Below the pieces are notes generated by a model that saw only the letters and a program-made list of their open reading frames with translations, was not told the origin of the DNA and did not search any database. Positions 15,668-23,966 of a DNA stretch of 34,769 nucleotides are shown piece after piece. Source of the DNA: Porticoccus sp041592135 (GTDB lineage Bacteria; Pseudomonadota; Gammaproteobacteria; Pseudomonadales; Porticoccaceae); assembly GCA_041592135.1 (NCBI GenBank), contig JBFHQR010000012.1, one strand, 5' to 3'. A program made the translations under genes and the position numbers. Positions within the stretch are counted from its first letter, which is position 1. Each line of letters begins with the position of its first letter.

Positions 15668-16489
15668 CTACCCCAGAGAGCCCACAATTTCTACGTTATG
15701 GCCGATATCTGCTTCCAATTGAGCCGCGAACGCGGATGCATCCCTAGCCTTTCCAACTAGTCGTTCAAAAATATTTCGTCGCAAGTCTACGTGCCAATAC
15801 TCACCATAAAAACCCTGAAAATAGAACACCCCCCAACCATTAACTCCGGGATCTTTGGGCGTAACTGTCGTATAGCCGAAGCCTCCAGTCTGCGCCGAGC
15901 CAAAATCGATTGGCTGCCAGCTTTTTGAAATTGAAGCTAAGAGAGGCGAAGTAAGCTGCATAATAGGCATAAACTTAAACCCACAAGTGTCACCTTTGGC
16001 CGCTACTGCATGCCCCCCTACTTCAGGAAAACAGGACCCAGTTATTATTTCATCCAGCCTATTTTTTAACTCACCAAACCCAGTAATATTGGACGTGACA
16101 GTAAACTGGGCCGCAGCCTGGCTCCCTACCCAATAAATCCCCTGATTATTCTCGATGGCATAATATCCATCACTAATTTTTGCTATTGCAGGACTACCCC
16201 CTGACCTAGCCAATATAAAGTCAATCGCCTGATCAAAGTCACAATAGATGCGTTCTACTAGTTCACCGAAATTAGCCGAATCAAACCTTCTATAGATATC
16301 ATAAATTCTCTGGTGAGCGATCTCTACAGCGACATCTGTGGCATAAGCTATTGCCGTATATTTATCAAGAAAAAACACTTTCAACCCATAAACAGGTTTC
16401 TTGCCTGACTTTATTTCATCGAAGGTATATTTCGTATCCGCCATAATCCATACAGTGTTCTCTTCGATAGCTGCTATCGCTAAGGTCAT
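15668..16489 (-). CDS. Orphan protein with a proteasome-type Ntn-hydrolase signature
   Basis: A 273-residue protein that I do not recognise as a named family. Counting from Thr2 as position 1 after Met removal, it starts TLAIAAIEENTVWIMADTKY, which lines up with HslV/proteasome beta subunits: Thr1, Asp17 in IMAD, and a lysine in GLKVFFLDKYTAIAYA (position 36) where proteasomal Lys33 is found. That is the catalytic layout of the Thr-type Ntn hydrolases. The remainder is longer than HslV (about 175 residues). The gene is visibly more AT-rich than all its neighbours, has no partner gene, and starts just past the terminator of the Yip1 gene with AAGGGG before the ATG, which suggests acquisition by transfer. 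The function is unknown; the fold is inference from the N-terminus. Confidence 0.7.
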   Translation of the reverse strand: MTLAIAAIEENTVWIMADTKYTFDEIKSGKKPVYGLKVFFLDKYTAIAYATDVAVEIAHQRIYDIYRRFDSANFGELVERIYCDFDQAIDFILARSGGSPAIAKISDGYYAIENNQGIYWVGSQAAAQFTVTSNITGFGELKNRLDEIITGSCFPEVGGHAVAAKGDTCGFKFMPIMQLTSPLLASISKSWQPIDFGSAQTGGFGYTTVTPKDPGVNGWGVFYFQGFYGEYWHVDLRRNIFERLVGKARDASAFAAQLEADIGHNVEIVGSLG

Positions 16490-16504
16490 TGATAACCCCT
16501 TGGA

Positions 16505-16533
16505 CCAACAAAAAGCCGGGCACAGCCCGGCTT
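16505..16533 (-). terminator. Rho-independent terminator after the Yip1-family gene
   Basis: AAGCCGGGC (16513-16521) pairs with GCCCGGCTT (16525-16533) around a 3-nt loop. On the minus strand the stem is followed by TTTGTTGG. It lies 22 nt past the Yip1 gene stop and only 15-20 nt before the start codon of the next gene on the same strand. Confidence 0.8.
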
Positions 16534-16554
16534 CGATACGTCAAAAATTGCAAC

Positions 16555-17154
16555 CTAGTTGGTAAATACCGGCGCCGCCACGTATTCCCACAACAGCACG
16601 GTGGCCACCAGCACCACCACCACATAGACCAGCGCCATGGCGAAGACGGCACTGGCATAGAGAAAACCCTGATCTTCCGGCACATGCATCACATCGGGAA
16701 TACCCAGGTACATCAGGCGGATGGCGTAACCACAGGCGGCGGTCGCCAACAGCAGATCCAGCCACCAGATCGGATAGACGGCGAAAATTCCCGCCAGAAA
16801 GACCGGGGTGCAACACAGCCCCATAAACACAAAGCCCTTGAAAGCGGTGGAATCCGCCTGGTAGGTCTTGGACATCCAGCCGATCATCCAGCCGATAAAG
16901 ATCAGTGCGCCCATCAGGGCAACGTAGAACAACACCATCAGCGGGATGGCGCTGCCTTCCGTAATACGGGTGGGTTCATCGCCAATGATGGTCCAGCCGA
17001 ATTGGGTGGTTCCGACGTAAAAGCCGATAGCCGGCAACATGGCAAGGAATATAAAGTAAATGCTCATCCGCTTGAGGGTTTCATCGGACAGCGCACCAAT
17101 TTTCTTCCACTCTGACTGTGGATCGTAAAGTAACCCAACAATATGACCTAACAT
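16555..17154 (-). CDS. Yip1-family integral membrane protein
   Basis: A 199-residue membrane protein with five hydrophobic segments (about residues 32-50, 70-92, 105-125, 128-148 and 165-190), starting MLGHIVGLLYDPQSEWKKI, the usual opening of bacterial Yip1-domain proteins. Their function in bacteria is not established. It stands alone between two minus-strand operons. An FNR/Anr-type box with a well-placed -10 element lies upstream (17229-17270), so expression may rise at low oxygen. It ends at a strong terminator. Family call is firm, role unknown. Confidence 0.85.
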   Translation of the reverse strand: MLGHIVGLLYDPQSEWKKIGALSDETLKRMSIYFIFLAMLPAIGFYVGTTQFGWTIIGDEPTRITEGSAIPLMVLFYVALMGALIFIGWMIGWMSKTYQADSTAFKGFVFMGLCCTPVFLAGIFAVYPIWWLDLLLATAACGYAIRLMYLGIPDVMHVPEDQGFLYASAVFAMALVYVVVVLVATVLLWEYVAAPVFTN

Positions 17155-17228
17155 AACATCCCCGTTTTTTGTTGTGTAATAGAATCAGCTGACCCCGGGA
17201 ACTGCTTTTTTAGCCCTTGGTAGCAGTT

Positions 17229-17270
17229 TTTATACTTCTGAAGTCAAACCTATGACTTGATCAAAGTCAA
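17229..17270 (-). promoter_or_regulatory. FNR/Anr-type promoter of the Yip1-family gene
   Basis: TTGATCAAAGTCAA at 17257-17270 matches the FNR/Anr consensus TTGAT-N4-ATCAA with one mismatch. On the minus strand TATAAA (17234-17229) follows, which places the box centre about 41.5 bp before the expected transcription start near 17222, the geometry of class II FNR activation. The start codon is at 17154. Binding is inferred. Confidence 0.65.
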
Positions 17271-17295
17271 CCAAGGGGCGTAGAAAACTGAATTG

Positions 17296-18036
17296 TTAAT
17301 GGTGCATATGCTGGTGCATATCGCCAGAGGCCTCCGTGGCAGAGCCCGGTGCGGCCGGATGCTGGTGGGCATGGGCAACCGCGCTCCACAGGGTCCAGCC
17401 CCCGAACAGTATCAGCACCAGCGCCATGACGGTTCTGAGCACCCGACCCTGCAACCAGCGTTTCAACTGGCTGGAAAATACGCCGCCCGCCAGCATGGCG
17501 GGCAGGGTGCCAACGCCGAATGCCGCCATGGCCAGGGCGCCGGATAGGGGTTCCGCGGTCGCGGCGGCAAAGGCCAGCGCGGAGTAAACCAGACCGCAGG
17601 GCAGCCAGCCCCAGATCATGCCAAACAGGAATGCCCGACCCACCGTGCGCACCTGAAACAGCCCCTTGCCCAGTGGCTCGAGACGCCGCCACAGGTGTTG
17701 CCCCGCCCTTTCGAGCCAGCCGAGCAGCCGCCACCAATCCGCCAGATACAGCCCCATCAGGATCAACAGGATGCCGGCCAAGGCTCGCAACCAGGGACCG
17801 AGGGACAGGAAGTCGCGGCCAAACAAACCCAGCAGTCCCACCAGGGCACCGGCGACAGCATAGGAGGTGATGCGACCCAGGTTGTAGCTGCACAGGATCG
17901 GCCAGCGGGCGCTGTTCTGGTCGGCGGCAAAACCCAGCGCGGCGACAATGCCGCCGCACATGCCGACGCAGTGGCCGGCCCCCATCAGGCCGATCACCAA
18001 CATCGCCAGCACCGACATTTCCGCAGACTCCACCAT
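17296..18036 (-). CDS. SafE/UreH-like membrane protein of the cbb3 oxidase cluster
   Basis: A 246-residue membrane protein of the sulfite exporter TauE/SafE, DsbD_2-like group. Paired cysteine motifs GAGHCVGMCGG (residues 20-30) and WGWLPCGLVY near 141-150 lie in membrane helices; about six helices are visible. The tail is histidine-rich (HAHQHP and HQHMHH), which suggests copper or other metal binding. Genes of this type often follow ccoS in cbb3 clusters and are thought to help copper handling or thiol chemistry during oxidase assembly, although many are annotated as sulfite exporters. GGGAG stands 8 nt before the ATG. It overlaps no gene but follows ccoS by 2 nt, so it belongs to the same transcript. 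Confidence 0.85.
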   Translation of the reverse strand: MVESAEMSVLAMLVIGLMGAGHCVGMCGGIVAALGFAADQNSARWPILCSYNLGRITSYAVAGALVGLLGLFGRDFLSLGPWLRALAGILLILMGLYLADWWRLLGWLERAGQHLWRRLEPLGKGLFQVRTVGRAFLFGMIWGWLPCGLVYSALAFAAATAEPLSGALAMAAFGVGTLPAMLAGGVFSSQLKRWLQGRVLRTVMALVLILFGGWTLWSAVAHAHQHPAAPGSATEASGDMHQHMHH

Positions 18037-18038
18037 GA

Positions 18039-18248
18039 TTACGGCTCCCTGTGTTTATGGTCCGCTGTGTTGCTGTCGCTGCCCTGGCTGTCCTGAGGCG
18101 CAAGATCGTCATCATCCTCAAACAGAATGCGGTCCGCATCGCCGTCCAGATCGTCGTACTGACCGTTGTTCACGGCCCAGACAAAAATCCACACCGCCAG
18201 GGCGCAGAAGATCAGGGAAACCGGTATCAGAAGATATAAACTGGCCAT
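18039..18248 (-). CDS. ccoS: cbb3 oxidase maturation protein CcoS
   Basis: A 69-residue protein with one N-terminal membrane helix (residues 4-26) followed by the family signature NNGQYDDLDGDADRILFEDD. CcoS is required for insertion of the cofactors (heme b and CuB) into CcoN. The C-terminus is acidic and then polar. It lies between ccoI and the SafE-like gene in the usual order ccoGHIS. Confidence 0.95.
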   Translation of the reverse strand: MASLYLLIPVSLIFCALAVWIFVWAVNNGQYDDLDGDADRILFEDDDDLAPQDSQGSDSNTADHKHREP

Positions 18249-18284
18249 TATTCAAATACCTATCGATAGTATCGAAAAATAAAA

Positions 18285-20732
18285 TCAGGTTGTCGCGCAG
18301 GGGTCCGGGACACCAACAGCGAGTTCCGCCCGCTTGTTGCGGCCGAGACGCAACGCATTCGCCACCACCAGCAGCGAGCTGGTGGACATACCGATGGCCG
18401 CCGCCCAGGGTGGAACCAAACCGCAGGCTGCCAGCGGCAGCGCCAACAGGTTATAACACACCGCCCAGCCGAGATTCTGCAGGATCACCACGCGGGTTCG
18501 CCGGGCCAGCGAGACCGCATCAGGCAGGGTACACAGGTTGCCGGAGAGCAAAATGCTGTCTGCGTGAATGCGGGCAAAATCACTGGCATCCCCCAGCGCC
18601 ACCGACGCATCAGCACCACTCAGTACCGGGACATCGTTAATGCCATCCCCCACCATCACCACCCGGCGACCCAGTCGTTGGCTGCAGTTCACCCAGGCCA
18701 GTTTTGCGCCGGGTGTCAATGCCCCATGGGCCTCGCGAATACCCAGTTTGGCCGCCATATCGGCGACGGCCTCGGCGCGGTCACCGCTCAACAGGACCAC
18801 CTCTACCGACTGCTGCTGCAGGCGCGCCACCGCATCCTGGGCACCGGGCCGCAATTGGTCCTGCAACAGAATCCAGCCAAGGGGTCTGGTGCCTTCACCC
18901 AGCAATAACGGCAACTGCCCGGGTGCGAGTGCCGGCAAGGGCGGATTGGCAAACCCCAGTTGCTCCGCCACGAAATGGGGCTGGCCGATGGCACAGGCCA
19001 TGCCCTGTCGCCGCGCACAGACGCCGGCACCCACCCGCTGATCAATATCGCTGAGCTCACAACTGGGCCTGACGCCCTCAAAGGCCCTGGCAATGGGGTG
19101 GCGGGAACCGACCTCAAACGCCGCCGCGAGGCTTAACAATTCCGGTGCCTGCTGTTCCGCCAGGGGAATTACCGCAGCGACACGCATATTTCCCAGCGTC
19201 AAGGTACCCGTTTTATCGAACACCAGTTGGTCAACCCTGGACAGGACATCCAATATCTGGCCGCGACTGATCAAAAAACCGCGCTGCCGCAATGCCCCGG
19301 TGGCCACCGCGATGGCCGCCGGCGTGGCCAGGGACAGGGCGCAGGGACAGGTCACCACCAGTACCGACAACACCACCCACAGCGCTTGCTCAGGTTGATG
19401 CTGCCACCACCACCACCCGACCGCGACGGCGATCAACAACACCGCGCCGACAAAATAGCCCGCCAGCTGATCCGCCAGCGCCACCTGAACCGGCTTTTCG
19501 CTGCGGGCCTTTTCCACCAGGCGCAGAATCGCGGACAGCCGGGTGCGGTTGCCCACGGCCGCTACGCGAATCACCAGGGGATTTTCACTGTTCACCGTCC
19601 CGGCACTGACGCTGTCGCCCATGCGCTTGCCAACCGGCAGTTGTTCACCGGTGAGTACCGCCTCGACCACACTGCTGCGCCCCCGTTCGATTTCGCCATC
19701 GCAGGGGATGGTGTCTCCGGCGGAAACGCGGATCAAATCACCGGTCTGCAGCGCCTTCACCGGCACCCTCAACTCGCTCTCCCCATCCAGCCGACAGGCT
19801 GTAACCGGCAACAGCTGGCCCAGCGCTTCAGCCTGCATATCGTTGCGGTGGCGCACGCGCATTTCCAGGTAGCGACCGACCAGGATGAAGAAGGTAAACA
19901 TGGACACCGAATCAAAATAGACCTCTCCGGTTCGCATCAGCGTCGCCCAGCAGCTGGCCGAAAAGGCCAGGATAATCGCCAGGGAAACCGGCACATCCAT
20001 GGAGAGATGGAGCTGCCTGAGGCTGCGCCAGGCCGCCTGGTAGAACGGGAAGGCGGAAAAAGACACCACCGGCAAGGCGATGATTAGGCTGACCCAGCGC
20101 AGGTAGTTTTGCCAGACCGGGTCCATATCCTGAAAGGCGCCGGCATAGAGGCCGACGGCGACCATGCCCGCCTGCATCATGCCCAGCCCCGCAACCCCCA
20201 ACCGCTGCATAAAACGGCGGTTTTCCCGGTCGCGTAGTTGCCGCACCGCTTCGTCGGTCACCGGGCGGGGGTCGTAACCAATATCTTGCAACGCCCCCAG
20301 CAGGCGACTCAGTTTGAGCAGGGCGGGATTCCAGCTGACCAGGGCGCGATGACTGGTGACATTGACCTGCACCCCGGAAATACCCGGCAGTTTTTGCAAA
20401 TGTTTTTCGATCAGCCAGGCGCAGGCGCTGCAACTGATGCCCCCCACCAGCAACTGGATCTGCCGGTCGCCATTATCCAGCTGTTCGAGGTAATCACACT
20501 GCACATCCGGCAAATCGTAGGCGGCCAGCAGATCGGCGCGGATTTCCTCGGGGCGCTCGGCGTTGCCGGTGCGGTATTGGTAAAAACGCGCCAGCCCCCC
20601 ATCGCAGATGGCGGTGGCCACGGCCAGACAACCCGGGCAGCACATGGGCCGGGGCTGGCCATCAATCTCAAGGGTGAAATTTGCTTCCGGGGGCACCGGC
20701 AAGCCGCAGTGGTAACAGGATATCGGCGTCAT
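18285..20732 (-). CDS. ccoI: Copper-translocating P-type ATPase CcoI
   Basis: An 815-residue P1B-type ATPase. An N-terminal cysteine-rich segment (C6, C9, C31, C32, C35) typical of CcoI precedes the heavy-metal domain motif GGISCSACAW (C101, C104). The membrane part carries the transport motif TCPCAL (462-464), and the catalytic parts show VLTGEQLPV, phosphorylation site D506 in DKTGT, GSRHPIARA and VGDGINDVP. CcoI exports Cu(I) to the periplasm for the CuB site of the cbb3 oxidase. The start overlaps the ccoH stop by 4 nt (ATGA). No missing catalytic residue was noticed. Confidence 0.96.
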   Translation of the reverse strand: MTPISCYHCGLPVPPEANFTLEIDGQPRPMCCPGCLAVATAICDGGLARFYQYRTGNAERPEEIRADLLAAYDLPDVQCDYLEQLDNGDRQIQLLVGGISCSACAWLIEKHLQKLPGISGVQVNVTSHRALVSWNPALLKLSRLLGALQDIGYDPRPVTDEAVRQLRDRENRRFMQRLGVAGLGMMQAGMVAVGLYAGAFQDMDPVWQNYLRWVSLIIALPVVSFSAFPFYQAAWRSLRQLHLSMDVPVSLAIILAFSASCWATLMRTGEVYFDSVSMFTFFILVGRYLEMRVRHRNDMQAEALGQLLPVTACRLDGESELRVPVKALQTGDLIRVSAGDTIPCDGEIERGRSSVVEAVLTGEQLPVGKRMGDSVSAGTVNSENPLVIRVAAVGNRTRLSAILRLVEKARSEKPVQVALADQLAGYFVGAVLLIAVAVGWWWWQHQPEQALWVVLSVLVVTCPCALSLATPAAIAVATGALRQRGFLISRGQILDVLSRVDQLVFDKTGTLTLGNMRVAAVIPLAEQQAPELLSLAAAFEVGSRHPIARAFEGVRPSCELSDIDQRVGAGVCARRQGMACAIGQPHFVAEQLGFANPPLPALAPGQLPLLLGEGTRPLGWILLQDQLRPGAQDAVARLQQQSVEVVLLSGDRAEAVADMAAKLGIREAHGALTPGAKLAWVNCSQRLGRRVVMVGDGINDVPVLSGADASVALGDASDFARIHADSILLSGNLCTLPDAVSLARRTRVVILQNLGWAVCYNLLALPLAACGLVPPWAAAIGMSTSSLLVVANALRLGRNKRAELAVGVPDPCATT

Positions 20733-21235
20733 TGGGCCGGCAGGGTCACCTGGTGGGCTGAGGCAAAATCCAGTTCACCCACCAGTCGCCACTCCCGCGC
20801 CGGCTCTGGAAACAGCTGCAGGTAATAGCGGTTTAGCAGTTGCTGGTCGAGGTCGGTGCGATACTGGCCGGCGGTGATGGCGGCCATCAACAATTCCCGG
20901 TCACGGCTCTGATCGGTGGGGTGCAGCAACATCAGGGTGAGCCGCTCCGGCGGTGTGTCGGTACCGCTGAGGGTGACAAACAGTTCGCCGCTCTCCGCGT
21001 CGAGCCTGATCTTGGCGCTCAAACCCAGACTGACCGCCAGCTTATCCTGTTCAAGTACCTGGTTGATGGCCAGTCCCTTGCGGTAATAACTGTCCACCAC
21101 CAGGGTATCGGCATTCTTGAAGGCGATATAGACCGTCGCCAGGCTGGCGATCACCACGGTACCGGGCAAGGCGATCAGGAACCAGGGCCAAAACTGGCGA
21201 TACCAGGGCTGCTGGTCCAGATCATGGGAACCCAT
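20729..21235 (-). CDS. ccoH: cbb3 oxidase assembly protein CcoH (FixH family)
   Basis: With ATG at 21235 the protein has 168 residues: a short polar N-terminus, QPWYRQFWPWFLIALPG leading into one membrane helix (residues about 14-38), then a periplasmic FixH domain with VVDSYYRKGLAINQ, characteristic of the family. CcoH stabilises the assembling cbb3 oxidase and interacts with its subunits. The chosen ATG lacks a good ribosome-binding sequence; TTG at 21253, preceded by GAGGT at about 7 nt, is a serious alternative that adds six residues. The gene ends in an ATGA overlap with ccoI. Confidence 0.9.
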   Translation of the reverse strand: MGSHDLDQQPWYRQFWPWFLIALPGTVVIASLATVYIAFKNADTLVVDSYYRKGLAINQVLEQDKLAVSLGLSAKIRLDAESGELFVTLSGTDTPPERLTLMLLHPTDQSRDRELLMAAITAGQYRTDLDQQLLNRYYLQLFPEPAREWRLVGELDFASAHQVTLPAQ

Positions 21236-21375
21236 ATGACGGGACTGACGCAAAACGCTTACCTCACGGCTGTCTGGGAAGGCCCGCCGGGACACGCGTT
21301 CTCCGGCGGGAAGCTGGGCACAAGGATACACAATTCCCCGAAGGCCCACACATATTCGAGGGGAACTCGACGGTA

Positions 21376-22803
21376 TCAGCGCCTGAGGCGCGGACCGATA
21401 AAGCGATTCTCCTCCAGGGCGTGAATGGCCGGGCTATCCACGGATTCGACGATGAAGGTGATGTCGGCATTGGGGCTTTTCATCAGACCGGGATCGAGCT
21501 CTACCCGCACCGGCATACTCAGCACCTCCCCCTCCGCCACGTTCACCTCGGTATTGCCGAGATAGTGGAACGGGTATTCGCCTTCAACACGGATGCGATA
21601 GCTGTGGTTGCGGTTGTCCATGTTATTGATTTTCAGGGTATAGATGTTTTCGGTCAGCCCCTGGGCATTCTCCCGGTACAGCACATTGCGGTCGCGGATC
21701 AGGTCGACGCCGAGCGGCATGCGCGTCAGGATGGTATAGGCAAAGGCGCTCACCATCAGCGTCAACACCAGGGCGTAACCGATAAAGCGCGGGCGCAGGA
21801 TGCGGGTTTCACCGTGCTCCATGGCGTGTTCGGTGGTGAAGCGGATCAAGCCGGGGTCGTAGCCCATTTTGTCCATCACCGCATTACAGGCATCGATACA
21901 CAGGCCGCAGTCAATACACTCGTACTGCAGGCCGTTGCGGATATCGATACCGGTGGGGCAAACCTGCACGCACAGGGAGCAGTCGACACAATCACCCTTG
22001 CCTTCAGCCCGGTGATCCGCCCCTTTCTTGCGGGCACCACGCGGTTCGCCGCGCTCCACGTCGTAGGAGACGATCAGGGTGTCCTGGTCGAACATCACCG
22101 ACTGGAACCGGGCGTAGGGGCACATGTACTTGCACACCTGTTCCCGCAGGAAGCCGGCATTCATGAAGGTCATGGCGGTGAAGAAAAAAGTCCAGAACAC
22201 CGCGGCCGGATGGGCCGAGAAGGTGACCAGCTCCGGCACCAGGTCGCGGATCGGATTGTAGTAACCCACAAAGGTCAATCCGGTGACAAAGGCCACCAGC
22301 CCCCAGAGCAGGAACTTGCCACCGCGGCGCAGCACCTTGTTACCATCCCAGGGGGAGTTGTCCAGTTTGATGCGCTGGTTGCGATCGCCTTCACACCAGT
22401 CCTCAATGTACATGAAGATCATGGTCCAGACGGTTTGCGGACAGGAAAAGCCACACCATACCCTGCCCACCAGTACGGTGACCGTAAACAGGGCAAAGGC
22501 GGAGATAATCAACGCCCAGGCCAGCAACATAAAGTCCTGGGGCCAGAAGGTGATCCAGAATACGTGGAACTGGCGCGCCGGCAGATCAAACCAGACGGCC
22601 TGGCGGCCGTCCAGATTGAACCAGGGAAGCAGGAAGTAAGCGCCGATCATGGGCAACCATGTCCAGCGCTGCAGATTCCTGAAAAAACCGGGAAGCTGAC
22701 GGGTCTGAATTTTTTCCCGGGCCTGGTATAAATCCAGAACCTTGATGACTTCTTCGTGAGACGCATCCCCGGACTGCACCCCGGGCTTGTTTTTCTCAGT
22801 CAT
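21376..22803 (-). CDS. ccoG: cbb3 oxidase accessory ferredoxin-like protein CcoG (FixG/RdxA)
   Basis: A 475-residue membrane iron-sulfur protein. Membrane helices lie in the first 215 residues and one near 335-355; two 4Fe-4S motifs follow in the cytoplasmic domain: C272, C275, C278, C282 (CVDCSLCVQVCP) and C296, C299, C302, C306 (CIDCGLCIDAC). WCGFSCPQ near 116-123 is a conserved membrane cysteine motif of the family. The C-terminal part is an FixG Ig-like periplasmic domain. CcoG has been shown in other bacteria to act as a cupric reductase in cbb3 biogenesis. It is 36 nt after ccoP. Confidence 0.95.
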   Translation of the reverse strand: MTEKNKPGVQSGDASHEEVIKVLDLYQAREKIQTRQLPGFFRNLQRWTWLPMIGAYFLLPWFNLDGRQAVWFDLPARQFHVFWITFWPQDFMLLAWALIISAFALFTVTVLVGRVWCGFSCPQTVWTMIFMYIEDWCEGDRNQRIKLDNSPWDGNKVLRRGGKFLLWGLVAFVTGLTFVGYYNPIRDLVPELVTFSAHPAAVFWTFFFTAMTFMNAGFLREQVCKYMCPYARFQSVMFDQDTLIVSYDVERGEPRGARKKGADHRAEGKGDCVDCSLCVQVCPTGIDIRNGLQYECIDCGLCIDACNAVMDKMGYDPGLIRFTTEHAMEHGETRILRPRFIGYALVLTLMVSAFAYTILTRMPLGVDLIRDRNVLYRENAQGLTENIYTLKINNMDNRNHSYRIRVEGEYPFHYLGNTEVNVAEGEVLSMPVRVELDPGLMKSPNADITFIVESVDSPAIHALEENRFIGPRLRR

Positions 22804-22839
22804 GCCAGCTTCGCGCTCCTGTGGCGACTACCTCGTCGA

Positions 22840-23739
22840 TTACTGATTCTTGGACAGGTTGTAAACGTAGGCAGTCAACAGATGGATCTTTTCCGCCTTC
22901 AGTTTGTCAGCCTGGGCCGGCATGTTGCCGTTCCGGCCGTTGCGAATGGAGTGACGCACCAGCGACGGAGAACCGCCGTACAACCAGATGCCATCGGCCA
23001 GATTCGGTGCACCGAGCATGGTCATGCCCTTGCCGTCGGCACCATGACAGGCGGTGCAATAGGTGGCAAAGGTCTGGGCACCGGCGGTGGCCTTGACCTC
23101 GTCGTGCTCACGACCACCGAGCTTGAATACATATTCCGCCACATTGTCGACCGCCTCTTCACCCATCACAGCACCCCAGGCGGGCATGGCGCCCTGGCGT
23201 CCGTGGGTGATGGTGGTTTTGATGTCGTCGGCGGTGCCGCCATAGAGCCAGTCACTGTCCGCCAGATTGGGGAAGCCGTAGCTGCCGCGACCGTCGGAAC
23301 CGTGACATACGGAACAGTTGTTGTTAAACAGGCGGCGGCTCATTTTCATGGCATCCGGGTTGGCGATCAGCTCTTCCACCGGGGTGTTGCTGTACTGGGC
23401 GTAGAGCGGCGCGTACTTGGCTTCCGCCTCGGCCACCTCTTCCTGCCACTGGCCCACCTGGGTCCAGCCCAGCACCCCGGCATAGCTGCCGAAGCCCGGA
23501 TACAGCGCCAGGTAACCGATAGCGAAGATCACCGTGCCCACAAACATCTTGAACCACCAGCCCGGCAGCGGGTTGTCGTACTCCTCAATGCCGTCGTAGA
23601 CATGACCGGTTTTCGGGGCTTCCCCCTCTTCGGTCTCCTTGGTGACTTCGACCTTGCGGTTGGCAAACAGCAACCACGTACATCCCGCGATGGTCACCAC
23701 CACCATGAAGATAATCCAGATACTCCAGAAGGTACTCAT
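22840..23739 (-). CDS. ccoP: cbb3 cytochrome c oxidase diheme subunit CcoP
   Basis: A 299-residue subunit with an N-terminal helix (residues 4-26), a second hydrophobic segment near 60-82 (the two-helix type of CcoP) and two cytochrome c domains with heme motifs C142-SV-C145-H146 and C228-TA-C231-H232. NPLPGWW near 56-62 is the typical linker. CcoP passes electrons from donor cytochrome c or cytochrome c4 to CcoO. It sits 14 nt after ccoQ. Confidence 0.97.
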   Translation of the reverse strand: MSTFWSIWIIFMVVVTIAGCTWLLFANRKVEVTKETEEGEAPKTGHVYDGIEEYDNPLPGWWFKMFVGTVIFAIGYLALYPGFGSYAGVLGWTQVGQWQEEVAEAEAKYAPLYAQYSNTPVEELIANPDAMKMSRRLFNNNCSVCHGSDGRGSYGFPNLADSDWLYGGTADDIKTTITHGRQGAMPAWGAVMGEEAVDNVAEYVFKLGGREHDEVKATAGAQTFATYCTACHGADGKGMTMLGAPNLADGIWLYGGSPSLVRHSIRNGRNGNMPAQADKLKAEKIHLLTAYVYNLSKNQ

Positions 23740-23753
23740 ATCAGGTCCTACCT

Positions 23754-23966
23754 CTATTTGTCTTTTTGCTGAGATGTCGGCTGCTCATCTTCCTGAGATG
23801 ATGACCGCTCATCTTCCCGAGATGGTGACTGCTCATCGGCAAATGGCAGTTTTGACGCCTCCTCAAAGCCTTTCTTGTTGCGGCCGCTATACGCCCACCA
23901 GCAAACACCCAGAAAGGCAATCAGTGTCAGAACGGTACCGATGCCCTGTAATGTTCCCTGGTCCAT
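23754..23966 (-). CDS. ccoQ: cbb3 oxidase small subunit CcoQ
   Basis: A 70-residue protein with one membrane helix (about 8-26) and the CcoQ-like AYSGRNKKGFEEASKLPF segment. After it comes a low-complexity acidic and serine-rich tail of about 26 residues made of three near-repeats of eight residues (ADEQSPSR, EDERSSSQ, EDEQPTSQ), longer than in most CcoQ proteins. The ATG overlaps the ccoO stop by 1 nt (TAATG). CcoQ stabilises the interaction of CcoP with the CcoNO core. Confidence 0.92.
   Translation of the reverse strand: MDQGTLQGIGTVLTLIAFLGVCWWAYSGRNKKGFEEASKLPFADEQSPSREDERSSSQEDEQPTSQQKDK
23771..23842. repeat. Three tandem 24-bp repeats in the ccoQ 3' end
   Basis: Units 23771-23794, 23795-23818 and 23819-23842 each start GAGATG and share GCTCATC near the end; they are diverged but aligned without gaps. 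The period is in frame and encodes the eight-residue repeat of the CcoQ tail, so unit gain or loss would keep the frame. Confidence 0.8.

Noticed and set aside
21421..22731. 436-codon open frame antisense to ccoG
   Set aside because: Shadow of ccoG; low-complexity H/Q/G-rich translation without motifs.
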